Below are positions 1-12,290 of a stretch of DNA of 64,000 nt, piece by piece; position 1 is the stretch's first letter, and every line of letters begins with the position of its first letter. The DNA lies in assembly GCA_005406025.1 (NCBI GenBank), contig BGZK01000892.1, positions 186,001-250,000 on the forward strand, read 5' to 3'. The translations under genes and the position numbers were made by a program. The stretch is from Eumeta japonica (Eukaryota; Arthropoda; Insecta; Lepidoptera; Psychidae). The notes beneath the pieces were generated by a model, which was given only the letters and a program-made list of their open reading frames with translations, searched no databases and had not been told where the DNA came from.

Positions 1-545
1 ATGTTAGCTAATAACAATATGGCTATGTGCTTACTTTATATCTTAATGTATAATACAAATTTTCCTGGGCAACCGAGCTTTGCTGGGCGGTTTGCTGTAG
101 GAATATAACTTTCTACGGGAATAGTTGCTTATATTAATTTCGAAAAATAAATATATAAATGCATAATATACATAATTATACTACATAAGATTTTGTTTCT
201 ATAATACCATTTGTAGTCTATATTGTATAGTGTCATTTATTGTTGAAAATATTACATGGCATAGAATGTTATTATCACAAAATACTAAATGGCGCTAAAT
301 ACAGTAACGATAAGAATGTTTAGTCTAATTTTTAAAGAAGACATCTATGTACATAAATTTCAAAAGAAAAATTTTATCAAAAAAAAATGTTCATTACTAT
401 GAGGCCTTTTTTGAGATAGCGACATAGCCAATGCGTATACAAGAATTGCTCTTTTGATAGTATAGGGTAGGTCGAGAAAAAATATGAGCATTTATATAGT
501 GCGAATGAGTAGTCATAAAATCGATAATTTTTTAATGTACTGATA
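1..545. other. AT-rich intergenic stretch
   Basis: I see no coding region or recognisable repeat here. The sequence is AT-rich with short poly-A and poly-T runs. Confidence 0.5.
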
Positions 546-1228
546 GAAAATGGTATCTTGCTCTGGGGAAACGCCGCGGATATTCAGAAAATTTTCGTGC
601 TGCAGAAGCGGGCCGTTCGCGCAATTTACAAGCTCGGACCTCGTACATCCCTTAGAAATAAGTTTAAGGAAATTGGAATTTTAACCCTGGCATCTCAATT
701 CATTTATGAAAATTTATTATATGTAAAAAAAAAATTAGAAATGTTTAAAAGAAATAGTATTCGACATAATCTCAATACCAGAAATAAAAATAAACTGAAT
801 TCACATGTTAGTCGACTAAGTAAAGTCTCAAATACATTTAGAGGGCTGTGTGCGCCTATTCAATAAGGTTCTTGTAGATATACAAGATTTACCCCTACAT
901 AAATTTAAGAGTGTTATTAAACAATCACACAGTAAAAAAGGGTACTATGCAATTTCTGAATATTTAGAAGACAAAAATCAATGGGCATAAGCGGCTCGAC
1001 CTCTTACCGGGCTGTCATTCCTAATGATTCCGTATTTGTTTTGGTTATGTATGTGCAAATTAGAAAAGAGCTACCCTTAAGTTTCTTGCTCGTTCTTTTT
1101 GAGGGAAAACTGCCTTCCGAACGAGCAGTAAAGTGTAAAGTGTAAATTCGCAAAAAAATTATGACGTATTTCAAGTGTTATTTTGTAACCTATGAAATAA
1201 AGATATTTTGAATTTGAATTTGAATTAA
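546..1228 (+). mobile_element. 3' end of a non-LTR retrotransposon (LINE), copy 1
   Basis: The frame from about 549 encodes the extreme C-terminus of a LINE reverse transcriptase, with motifs such as WGNAADIQKIF and QKRAVRAIYKLGPR, followed by GILTLASQFIYENLLYV. The frame shifts at about 865, and the tail continues in another frame (QDLPLHKFKSVIK) to about 985. A 3' UTR follows, ending in AATAAA and a short (TTTGAA)n-type tandem tail at 1208-1228. A second copy at 38270-39135 shares both the protein tail and the 3' UTR wording, including the phrase around 'gtttcttg' and the terminal 'aataaagatattt'. The fragment is 5'-truncated, as is usual for LINE insertions. The tandem 3' tail suggests a CR1/Jockey-type element; the exact clade is an inference. 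Confidence 0.8.
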
Positions 1229-3184
1229 AAAAAAGATTATATTTACGAAAGATTAACTTCTAATTATTATGAAATGTGATTTTAAAATACCACAGGCGTG
1301 TCGGGTCACAGTGCCAGTAGCGTGGAATCTTGACAACGCAACATTGTTCTCGTACAAATTCGAAACTAACGATCAATATGTTCATATTGTTACAAAACAA
1401 CCTCTATTGGGTTCCTAAAATTGACATAAGATGAAAGGTAAACACTGGGGAAAACAGAAGATGTATATTCAATTAACTAATCGCGCGTAACTTATTGATG
1501 CTCTGTCGCCAAATTCGTCAACGCTTGCATTCCGGTATAGGTACTCGAATGATTTGATATAATCCCAGAATGTAAACAAGATAATAAATCAATTGAAAAA
1601 ATAACAAAGTCGTAAACATGTTATGTTCAACGTAGACAATATCTACATTAATCTGGAATATTATAACAAATTAAATAAGCCACCAACCCTACAGATTTCA
1701 ATATAAACAAGCGAAGTCATATTCTCGTATTTTATAAAAAGGGGCGTTAATCTGCTATTTTACTGTTTTGTTTATGAGGTAACCTAATAATATTGTTATT
1801 GTTTCTTGTGGATGATATGTGAAGATTTCGTAAAATATAGCGAAGAAGATAGTTCGAAAACCAACCAATAGGTAGACTATTTTAAACTTTTAAAACCTTT
1901 ATATTAAAACAAATCTAAATGTAGTGATTGAGTGGCGCGTTTATTTCGATGCAATTTGAAATCAGTCATTACTGTTTATCTGAAAATATTTTACTTATCA
2001 CAATATTTTATTTATCTGAAAATTTTAATATTGCACTCTGCATAAGTCATAATTACATTCAAAATTAAAAAGAAGAAAATTTTAGTATTATAATAAAATA
2101 ACTATGTTATTTAAATCTCTTTGATACCAACCATACCGTAAATAACAATGTTATATCAAAACAGGAAGAAGATTACTTAATAATAGGCAACTATGATAAT
2201 AACAAATGATATGGTCTTCTAAATAAAAAAAAATAACCGTCTATATTTCATTTTATTAAATAGGATTTTACTTTTACCAAATATTTTTGAAAATAATAAA
2301 GCAAAAAAATGGCTTCGATAAATTCTGGTATATTTTCATATCACTTACGAAGTCGCTTTTATTATTGTATTTTTTATTTGTTAAAAAATATAACATGTTT
2401 CCGCATAATTATCCAGGTTTTTGCTACTTATATAAAACGTTTATTTTAACGTTTTTCAAAGCTTTGCATAGTTTACACGAAAACAATTTGAATTATCTTT
2501 AATTTTTTTAATGAAATAATAAGTTTTAATTTCAACTAGTTTAACTTCTTTTTTAAATGAAATGTATTAATAAATAAACACAATGAAACAAATTATATAT
2601 ATCAATAAAGGCTGCTATTCATACATACAAAAGAGTGTTTTTATTAAAAAACTTGAAAATATTTAAAAAATAATAATTGTAAGGCATTAGATTTACAACT
2701 ATCAAAGTACATTTAATGGTATTTCATTATATTCAGTATATTTAACATTAAAGAATGACACATGTTTTAATTCATTGTTTAGTCTTTCATAAAACTATGT
2801 TCAATTTAAAATTTTCTTTTGCCAAACTTTCACTGTTAAACTTTTTACGTATACACATAGTAGGGCGCGGCGAGTTGGTGTTGCAACTCCGAACGACACG
2901 GAACATGAACCCTAGACAATTTCCCACGCGCCCAGCCTCTGCCAAACCCATTCTGGACCGCATTGTCTGTCTCTTTTTCACATAATAATGTCATGCGTGA
3001 GTAGATAGGACAAAAGATGGTATACCTATTTTATGGGTGATAAGTGTTTCCCAATTCTTTTATTTTACATTTAAAATCAAATTGAATTAATTATTTTCAA
3101 CGGAGAATTATACACGAACATTATTCAGCCACATAGTACAAATGAAATTTGTAATTATGTTAGAATTATGAAATAAAAGTAAAG
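1229..3184. other. Intergenic, no gene seen
   Basis: The stretch is AT-rich. Only short spurious frames occur. A slightly GC-richer island at about 2865-2965 is unexplained. I recognise no domain or repeat end. Confidence 0.4.
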
Positions 3185-3450
3185 CGATCAATTACTTCCG
3201 ACATAGATACATCACTAACTGGTCCCAAATTAAGCAACGAGGCTTGTACTATGGGTACCAGATAGTTGAAGTAATACATATATACTTTTTTTTTTAAATA
3301 TATACATATGATATCAGATTCAAGATTCAAGACAAACATTATTTTTTAATCAAATAAATAAATGTTTGTCTTGTATGGGAATCGAATCAACGCCCCCAAT
3401 GCAACAAGTAGGGTCACTACCACCTGCGCCAATCAGGCAATCAACAATAA
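3185..3450 (-). mobile_element. tRNA-derived SINE
   Basis: On the minus strand there is an A-box-like segment (TGGCGCAGGTGGTAGTG, about 3416-3433) followed roughly 40 bases later by a B-box-like segment (GATTCGATTCCCAT, about 3376-3389). This is the internal RNA polymerase III promoter layout of tRNA-derived SINEs. The downstream body, about 3216-3270, reads as the 'tggtacccatagtacaagc ... ttgggacc' segment that recurs in lepidopteran SINE tails. The copy is diverged. Boundaries are approximate because no clean target-site duplication was identified. Confidence 0.6.
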
Positions 3451-4245
3451 TAGTTACATGAAATTACGAAAATACGATTGTTTTATTTGTGCTCTATCAG
3501 AATTACTGTTTTATATATCAATAATCAAAAACTAATACTCACTAGAAGAATATTTTAAATTGACTTATAAACTGTTCACTAAGATATTTAGAAAAAAAAA
3601 AGGTTAGTAGTCAAACGTACTCCGTTGTTTCCCCACACTTTCTAAATGTTAATATGGTTTCAATATTATTATTTTAAAATTATTGCAATATTAGTATGAA
3701 TACAGCCAGGAACGTGTGAAAAGCTCTATTTGACCTACACCAGCTCTGTAAATATACTTATAAATCTTCGTGGGTGATTATGTCAGTACAGTCAGCTGCA
3801 TTTAGAAAGGTTCATTATGTTTATGCTTATTGGCACTAAATGCGTTAATGTTTCTCAAATAGCTTTTCCTACCTAATTAAATATTTCATTAATAAATGAG
3901 TAAAATTGAGTGAGCAGAGAGCTTTATTCTATCGAATTAATACTTGCGCTTGCTATTCGATAAAATGGCATTAGCACGCCTATAAATGGGAAATTCACTA
4001 CTCCGCCATTGTTTGCTTTTTCCTGATATTTTACTTGAATTATTTTCATTGTATATTAAAAAAGTAAAAAAAAATACTATATAAATTTTGAAACATTTTT
4101 CATTTAATGGTCATGTTTCTAATATAGCTCTACCATGTCTCACATGTACATGTATATAGACATGCTGTGGCACGGCTATAGTACGGAAATGAATAGACGT
4201 TCGATCAGTGAGACACCGCACTTTTACAGAGCATAAACATGAATT
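3451..4245. other. Intergenic, no gene seen
   Basis: AT-rich sequence with no recognisable coding or repeat content. Confidence 0.4.
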
Positions 4246-4340
4246 GGTGACGCATTGGTGACTCCTCTGGGGCTCTTAATGTCCATGGGCAACGGTAACT
4301 ACCTACTTTTTGATGGGTCGCATGCTCGTTTGCTATTCGA
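4246..4340 (+). repeat. SINE-like repeat family A, copy 1 (partial)
   Basis: The core reads 'gacgcattggtgactcc' then 'gtccatgggcaacgg' then 'gctcgtttgc'. The same ordered core occurs at 28545-28745 (plus), 46375-46680 (minus) and 50575-50815 (minus). It matches a short interspersed repeat I know to be widespread in Lepidoptera ('ggcaacgcact ... gtccatgggc ... gtttgcc'). Confidence 0.65.
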
Positions 4341-4869
4341 AACTGCTTCGTAAAAAAATGTATTTTACATTCGACATAGAAGTTTTTGAATTCTCACCTT
4401 TAAATCAAATTTGCAGGTCTTATAAATAACTGATTTTGACGTCATTGTGTTAATACTTTTTTGATATTGTACTTTTGTTGTCAATTATTGTTTTAGTGTT
4501 CTACTATGCTTTTACTCTCATACTAGATATCCAATATCAACAAACTTGATATAACGTTCTTTTTAAAAAAATACGACTGTTAAATGCAATTTATTGTGTA
4601 GAATCATTTCGTCAATTTATTAGTTTTTTTCCTTTTCGGTTTTTAATTGTTTGGTACTATTTTTGGGGGATATTACAGCATTCAGATAATTATTTGTTAT
4701 CATTACTCTCATAGTTACAGTTATTATGACCAAGTAGAATAGCTTCTATTTCAGTACTAGTAGCACTACACAATTTTAATTGCATTAAATTTATACGAGA
4801 AATTTCTGCTTCGTGTACACAATGAGTACATATGCTAGCGCGTCATTTAATTAAATACGACACACAACG
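4341..4869. other. Intergenic, no gene seen
   Basis: AT-rich, with nothing recognisable. Confidence 0.4.
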
Positions 4870-5830
4870 TGCTCCTAACGTTTTCCGTTAACTTTGGCAA
4901 ATAACTTTACTGATGATAACTATCAAAACATCGTTGACATAGATAGGTTCTTGCTTATCATTTGTCATCGCTTTGGTTTTTGTACGTTTATGCTAAAGCC
5001 TACTTTACGACTTCCTCTATCTAGGTCGGTTAGTATACTCTGTAGTTTTTCTTTCTATGGTGATATCATTATCAGGTCATCTGCGAATCGTAAATGCAAC
5101 AGATTCTCGTCATTAATTGATAGTCCATGCTTATTTCAATCCAATTAAAGGAAGACTTCCTCTAGGACCACCGTTTTGGTGATACAGGTCACCCCGACGT
5201 ACACTTCTTTTCATTTTTATTCCTTTTCGTTCCTTCTCCAGTTTTATTTTTAGCCTTGCCGTTATCGTCAAACGTTTTATGGATTCTTATATATTTATTT
5301 GCGACTCCGTGGTTCATAAACGCTTCATGTTCTAATGAGTCAAAAACTTTACTATCATTTACAAAGCAACTATAAAACATTATATCGAAGTCGTTGTTTT
5401 CTAAACAATCATTTCACAAATTGAATGTGGTCTATGGCTTAACAGCTCTTTTATAACCCGCTTGCTCTCTCGGTTGATTCTCATCTCATATTTTTGTATA
5501 CTATTTAGAATAATCTTAACGAAAATCTTATATATAATAATAGACTGATAGGTCGAGGGTTTCTAATGTTGTTTTTACTTCCTTTCCTGTGTAGTAGACT
5601 AGTATTATAGTCGATGTTGTCTATTGATCGGGTATTATTTTGCTCTGCAATATTCCATTCAATGTAAGTGGTGGTAGAAGAAGACCTATGTTTTGAATGA
5701 GGAACATAATGTTCATATCATCTGTCTCTTTGCCTGAGTGGCTTTATCTTTCTTTTGGAGTTTTAAGGCTTTCTTCATTTCTGCATATGTTATAAGCGGT
5801 ACTCTGTGTCCACCTAAGTCAAAAGTTTAG
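4870..5830 (-). pseudogene. Degenerate LINE reverse transcriptase fragment
   Basis: Reading the minus strand from high to low coordinates gives successive reverse-transcriptase motifs in shifting frames. They are a linker region (MKKALKLQKKDKATQ, about 5750), 'RPISLL' (about 5550), CFVNDSKVFDSLEHEA (about 5320-5370, matching the FVDxxKAFDSVxH motif), IRIHK, then LLHLRFADDLIMIS (about 5070-5115). The last holds the FADD catalytic box, with a stop codon right after it. The order matches a LINE RT domain of the RTE-like kind. Frameshifts and stops make it a dead copy. No endonuclease domain or 3' end was located. Confidence 0.75.
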
Positions 5831-7246
5831 CTGATATTTTTTTTGCATAAAGATCTCGGAGAAAAATAATAGCTATTGAGATTATTTATGAACTTTTAGT
5901 TTCGTACTTGCCACTTGTATCTAAAATATCGAGTATTCAATTATTTTCTCTGCTAATTGTTTGACACTTGAATGCACTCATTCGATTGACTTCATTGTAT
6001 GATTATTGTTTGAGCTTTTTGTGCCTCCAGTCTTTTGACACTATTCTCATGTATTGATTCTTCATTTTGTTACCTAACTCATTCTATGATGTGTATTAAG
6101 ATCATCTTAACGTATTATGTACCATAGTGTATAAGATTTTCATTTAACTCCTATTAATAGGTACCATAGAAGAAGTGTATAGTTTTAAATATGCTGGATT
6201 CTTGTAAATTGAATGAGATTCTTTAATTGGAGAGTAAATTTGCACAATTGACTATCTATTGTTATTTGGTGCTAATATGATATTAAGTATTATATATAAT
6301 GCATTCTGAAGCGCTGATGTTTTCTTCAATATAACGTTTTACTTTGGTTTTGACTGAAAATCCTGTTCTATTCTGGCCTGGTTTTATTCATTATAGCACA
6401 AAATAAAATTCTTCTTCTATGCTCTCTGCTAAACATGAAACATCGCTCAAACGTATTGACTAGTTTAATTTATTTAATATGGTAGAAGATAATCTATCTA
6501 TCTCTATATGAAAATTCGATTACAATCCTTGCAGCAGTTTCGAGGATTAGTCCGGAAGAACAAACAGAAACACATTTTTATTTATATACGTGTGATTGTA
6601 TGTGAAGGTATGTTTGAATATTTTTCCTACAGTCTTGCTCGAATCCATGCATGTGATTATCATTAAATGCGTAGAGCTAGAATTAAGTTGAATATAACAT
6701 ATTTTTATAGAAAGTATTTTATGGATATCAGAAAAATTGGTTTGGAAATAGTTTGTCACTATTAAATAATGAAAAAAAGATAATAAGAAATCATTGCTAA
6801 ATAAATAACTTTTAATTTAGTTATTAAGTTAATAACATATATCAGCATATGACTAAACATATTTAACATATTTTCTCATATATGTATCGATCTTCGACTA
6901 GTTTTTAATAAATTGTGAATTCAAAAGTCTTCCGTAAGGAGATATATTTATCCCCACAGTACCTTTAAAGGCTGTCAGCGTTAATTACTTGTTGGGAAGC
7001 AAGCCTTCTGTTATTGGTTTATTTTCGGGATAAAAACATATTAAATAGATAATGAAAAATGGCATTATAATAATATAAATAAACGTATAGGTCATTATGG
7101 CAACTGAATGGCCAGAGTCGAATGTGATTATAATATTATTATATATGATGATCAAAAAAGTGAAGAGAATTTTCGATAAAAATTAAAATATCGATTAGCC
7201 CCATAGCGATTTGTATACATTAAAAACAAAAGCTACATTGATGTCT
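5831..7246. other. Intergenic, no gene seen
   Basis: AT-rich with short spurious frames only. A 54-bp hairpin follows at its end (see 7247-7300). Confidence 0.4.
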
Positions 7247-7300
7247 GACTATGGCGTATTTTTCAAACAACAAAATGTGTTTGAAAAATACACCATAGTC
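7247..7300. repeat. Near-perfect inverted repeat (hairpin)
   Basis: Two 23-bp arms, beginning GACTATGGCGTATTTTTC and ending in its complement, are separated by an 8-base spacer and differ at one position. There is no flanking transposon signature. Transcription is unknown. Confidence 0.8.
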
Positions 7301-9040
7301 AACTATATTACTCTATTATCCTCAATTACAATCCGGTGTTTGAAACAATACAAAGAATTTATATGGTAGGAAAACACTGCAGAAATTAAAGCGATAAAGA
7401 TGCGTAACTTCTATATTTGTTAGTTTGGAACGCTATGAGCGTCTTGTTGTTTTTCACAGATACATCAAATACGGTCGATGGTGTTGTTCCGATGGTGGCG
7501 CGTAGGTAGCATACCTTTGGCCTGGCAAACGCTCGGTCCGAACGTGGGTTATCGTCAAGGTCACACCGCGTCCAGAAAATTAAGCGTACGACAATTTAAA
7601 CAGCGATACGTTCTCCCATAATTTTTTTTTCTTCGTTTTTCATTTTCTATAATGGCATTTCTATAATGGAATGAGTGTTGTTATTTGAAAGTTCTTTGCA
7701 ATAAGAAATCGGAAAGAAGAACGTTCCTATTGCGAGGCCGCGAATGAAATGGTGTACTGGTACATTTTAAGCAAAATTTAAGCTTTTAATTTAAACAAGA
7801 CAACAATAACGGTGCTATTAAATTAAATTTAAAAATGCAATTTTCCTATTTTTAAAAAACGTTTCATAAATTCTTTTAACATTAGCATGTTGGTGACGCG
7901 AACTCAAATGATTTATCTCATACAAAAATCGCTTAATTCGCCTAAAAGTTATCAATTCAAAAATGACTACGATTTTTATTGAATATATAGAATGAATTTG
8001 TATAATAGAACTTGAGTGTTCAGACGAAACACTGACAAAATAAAATGGCATACAAACTTTATCGATGTATAAGACCACGTCATTAGAAGCATAAATCCTA
8101 TTGATTAAGGTCTGAAATCCAAACTTTTTGAACTACAAACTTTCTAAAACTTTAATAGGCATTACGAGTTGATGGGCATAAATGAGCATTAGTATGATTG
8201 GCGTCTATATCAAAGCCAGACAGCGATTTCATGCCAAAGATAACTGTATAAAATTTGGACGCTACGTCATATTGGTGGAATTGGCGAGGACATCGTTCGG
8301 CCAACAATTGGCCGGATGTCGGCATCCGCTTTCCATCGAGCGTTTTCGGAAACGCCAAAATTTTCATGTGTGCTGGGGCCTCCCGCGTATTGTCATGCAG
8401 ATGGCCGCGGCGGCGTCACTCGGCATTTTTTTTTGTTATCTAGCTCAGTAAAATATTACGAGAGGCACACAAAAATCGTTCGGTGATTTTTAATGTATTC
8501 GATCGATAATAACACGTATAAATATAAATAATGTAATATGTAAAATAAGTCCATCTGACAAGACGACTCGGAACTAGACTGGCGTGGTTTAAGCGATTTG
8601 TATCCAGTACAATTGAATTTTCGACGAAAACCTTCTTTTTGGACGGAAGTAATGTTTAGTCGAATCTCCATTTTGTTTACGCAACTTCCGCATTTGTAAT
8701 TTGAATTTCAAATTTGCAGATTATTCAAATATAAAATGGCGAATTCGACATTCGATAGCGACAACAAAAATGTAAATCTAAACATGTTTATTAGTATTAT
8801 ATTATTGGCACATAGCTGTGCTCGCAGCTCCGTCCGGATGGGCATGGAATGAATTCTTTAATTTTTTTTATATCGAGCGTTATCTCTTTCAATCACGGTC
8901 CCGAATTTTGGTTATAGAATTAAATCTTAAATGGCTTATGATTTTTGCAATATCTGTCTCAAAATCCAAACCGTTTGTTTTTTTTTCAATCGCGTGTAAA
9001 GGTTGCGCATACTCATATTCTTTAATTAATGATATAAAGT
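7301..9040. other. Intergenic with an unexplained GC-richer island
   Basis: No supportable gene. An island at about 8180-8440 is clearly richer in G, C and CpG than its surroundings and is open in more than one frame on both strands, with no recognisable domain. A smaller GC-richer patch lies at about 7480-7575. Confidence 0.4.
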
Positions 9041-9210
9041 TATGCCTGTTTCCCAGAAGATTAGGCAGAGACTACAGATTTCCACATGGTACAATCTTTG
9101 TATAACTCTTTTGCTTTATAGACATATATCAATCTTTTCATGCGAGCTCTTCGTTGCGAGTATTTAAAATTAGGTTCTTTTTTTTAATATGCTATTAATT
9201 TGGTTTGCAT
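9041..9210 (-). mobile_element. LINE 3' fragment, related to 11395-12290
   Basis: The minus strand encodes KDCTMWKSVVSA, then a stop where the relative reads on, at about 9050-9100. The same tail and downstream wording ('aatcttttcatgc', 'atatgctatt') appears in the copy at 11395-11560. This is a short, diverged 3' end of the same LINE family. Confidence 0.6.
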
Positions 9211-9970
9211 CAGTACACTGTATAATATAACTAATTATTAAAATAATTTAATATTAGTTTTGAAATGATGAAAATTTAAAAAATTAATGCATATATGTAT
9301 TGCAGACTGTTTACTCTGTGACAAAACGTATTCGAGCAACGGACACTCGTTATACATTAATAGTTTTGAATGTATAAACATATAATGTATAAATATTCAG
9401 AATTAATATTTCTTCTTTGATATTCAAATCATTGCAATGCTCGATATGTATTGAACTGAAAATTTTTTTAGGCAGGTCGGCGGAGTTGTAATTTAAATGT
9501 ATTCATGACCAATACGGTTACGTGAAGTGTTAATGCTAACACTAGTATATACGTTACTATTATATAGTATGGAATTATGTTGCGTTTGTTCAGCAGTGAA
9601 TGTATATATATGTGTGTGTATATTTCTTCTAGTGTGCGTACAGCTAGTACACAGACGGACAAGTATTACACTAACTCTTCATAAATCAAACGATTTCCAA
9701 CTTTGGCACATAGTTGATGAAAGCATTTCTGCGTAAATTTTGGCGATATGTAAAGGTTTGAGCTTTTATTAGTTTCCTTTGAAATAAATTAGTTAGTTAG
9801 TTAATAGTTATTAAACTAATTAACTTAAACAAATTATTGTAGCTTTGACAAAAACAGAAGCTATTTTGGCTGTCTAAGAAGGCGAAAATGAGTTTGTTTT
9901 TAATTTCATTGGTGCTTGTAATGATACATAAATACATTATTATAATATATAAATACATTATTATAATGCT
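9211..9970. other. Intergenic, no gene seen
   Basis: AT-rich, low-complexity sequence. Small frames in both directions have no recognisable content. Confidence 0.4.
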
Positions 9971-9974
9971 AACG

Positions 9975-10045
9975 GAACATTGGCTGGGATCGGGATTGGG
10001 ATTAAATTTGAAATTGAAATCGGAAGAAGGATCGACAGCCATATT
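9975..10045 (+). repeat. Degenerate hexamer tract 1
   Basis: A short run of six-base units of the GGGATC / GAAATC type ('gggatcgggattgggatt'). Longer relatives lie at 13885-14200, 18170-18345 and 21425-21490. Confidence 0.5.
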
Positions 10046-11029
10046 ACGTGCAAGAAATCGATTGCTAATTTGGCTATAATTATAATTGATTTCTGTAAAA
10101 TTGCTTTGCTATTGTTGGTGCTGCTTCTGATGTAAAATTCCTAAACAAAAAAAACTCATGGATGGCCATTAAATTTTATTACATTTGCGAATTTGGTAAA
10201 CTTTCTTATTATAAGGAATATATTTTAATAACGATTCTAAAATTAAATTGTCACAACAAAACTGGACTATGAATGATTCGTTATCGAATTTGCTATCTAT
10301 ATTTTCATAAAAAAAACCTAAAAAAGGGTTTTGATAATGTGTAAATACATTTTGTAAGAATATATGTCCAAAAGTTATTATTGTGCATTACATAACAATA
10401 CAAATTAATTACGTACACTTTACAAACAAATACATACAAATTTTCTTTCAGTGTAACATAGGAATAAATTGTCTTAAAATAAGTAACTATACAAATTAAT
10501 TACGAAACTAAAGTATAAAAGAAAAAATTTAAAAAAAAGTAACAACTTTAAATAAAAATAACAAGATACCTATAACAAATTAACTAATAATTATCATCAG
10601 AGGTTATGTAACCTATTTGTAATAGAATTAAAGTTATCGATAAAAATTCAATGCAATCGGAAACGCTCTGCTTAGATAATATAATAAAGGGAAAATATAT
10701 GTAGATCTTTTTATAAATAATTCTGTGTACATGCATTGCGTTATTTAGTTGTTATACATGGAACTCCAAGTGTATGTCATATTTTTTAATATTTTATGTG
10801 TTAAAGGTAATAATAATATAATGTTCAAGACAACGTATTAAAAACATGAATGCTTACACGTGAGCCCGAAATTGAAATAGTGTCGTGCCATTCGATGAAA
10901 TAACTCTTTATACTAGTTCTGCTAATGCTGTCTGCAAATTTTGCAGATTTTGCCACTATAAAATAAAAAACTGGCCAAGAGCATGTTCGATCATTTTCAT
11001 TATAGGGTTTCCAAGCCATTATTACAAAG
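10046..11029. other. Intergenic, no gene seen
   Basis: AT-rich. No recognisable coding region. Confidence 0.4.
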
Positions 11030-11255
11030 AAATAAATGCACTAGAGACGAAAAAAGTATGTTGTACACTTTTTCCATGTTTCCCACACAGAATAGTTATA
11101 AGCTATCTTAAGTCGCCTGCAACTAGAAAAACAAGTAGGTATGTCGAGTATTATCATTAAACTAGTGTAAACTAAAGTGTATCAGCAAAAGAGCGTATCT
11201 TCATGGCACCTACGACCTTTTGTTGAGAAGCGCAGCATTAGGCTTTCAGCCTCGA
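11030..11255 (+). repeat. Dispersed repeat family B, copy 1
   Basis: It contains 'ctttttccatgtttccc', 'aactagtgtaaactaaagtg' and 'atcagcaaaagagcgtat' followed by 'tcatggcac'. The same ordered phrases occur at 54540-54745 (plus), and the last part occurs inverted at 57755-57825. No ORF and no clean termini are visible. It is a non-autonomous interspersed repeat of unknown class. Confidence 0.7.
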
Positions 11256-11394
11256 AGTCATGGTGCTTAACAAAGATTATTGTGATTCGTTACCCTAATT
11301 ATACCTATAAATATATACAGTATAATCAGTCAGTTATAAAGCAGTCCAATAGTATATATTATAATAATATATATAATAATAATATATTTTCATG

Positions 11395-12290
11395 TTTATT
11401 TCCCACAAGAGTAGGCAGAGACTATGGATTTCCACATGGTACGATCTTTGCATTTCTCTCTTGCCTTACTGACACCCATCAATCTTTTCATGCAAGCTCG
11501 TCGGTTTCGGGTGCTTAAAATTTGGCCCTTTTTTATTATGCCACTAATATGGTCTGCATAGAATTTTGTAAGGGGACCTTGACGACCTTTCCATCACACA
11601 CACACTCGCTCTATAGATTTGTTTTGTCAGTCTATTTTCATTCGTCCTTTCCAGATGGCCAAACCACAGCAACACACCTCTTTCTATTCTAGTCACCACA
11701 TCTTTCTTCTCACCATACCGCTCTCTAACATCACTGTTTCTACATCTACATCTATTTTTCCGAGACACTCCACACGTACTACGCAATGATCACATCTTCA
11801 CTGTATTGATCCTAATTTAATTTATCTTCTGCCATACACAGCTTTCATTACCATACATAAACGTAGGGATCAGGACTCCATAATGAACAGCTAAACGCGC
11901 TTGTCGTTGGACACTTTTACTATTCATAATAGCAAGAAAGGGCCCATTCGCGTTATTCCCCATATTCACTCTCCTTTTGATATCTCTGTCATGTTCACCA
12001 TCATTTGCAAACAGGGACCCAGGTATACAAACTCTTTCAATGGTTCGACTTTCTCACCTTCTATAAGTATATCGCATCAGTCGGGCTTTCGCCCCTTTCA
12101 AACACCATCACCTTAGTTTTACCGACATTTACTTTCATACCTCTTTTCTTAACAGAATCATTCATTTTATTTACCATCTCCTGCAGCTCGCACGCCGACG
12201 GCGGAAGGATTACTTGGTTGTCGGCGTACAGGAGATATAAGCAATGTTTTATATTTCGTTGTGCATTTTTTGTCAATAAAAATTTGCGGT
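11395..12290 (-). mobile_element. Truncated LINE: RT C-terminal half and 3' end
   Basis: Reading the minus strand from 12276, the frame encodes YLLYADNQVILPPSACELQ and then NVGKTKVMVFERGES. These are the RT catalytic-box region and the conserved GxKxNxxKTKVM motif. Further on, about 11786-11600, MRSTCGVSRKNRCR and GVLLWFGHLERTNENRL give the post-RT C-terminal domain. The tail, KDRTMWKSIVSA, is at about 11410-11450. The catalytic YADD is YADN here and the frame is interrupted several times, so the copy is inactive. The family is a common lepidopteran LINE, probably RTE-like or related. Confidence 0.85.

Noticed and set aside
3185..3450. A functional tRNA gene
   Set aside because: A/B-box-like segments exist, but the cloverleaf is not intact and a SINE-type tail follows.
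8152..8451. Overlapping ORFs on both strands in the GC-rich island
   Set aside because: No domain, no splice context and equal openness on both strands. Kept only as an unexplained island.
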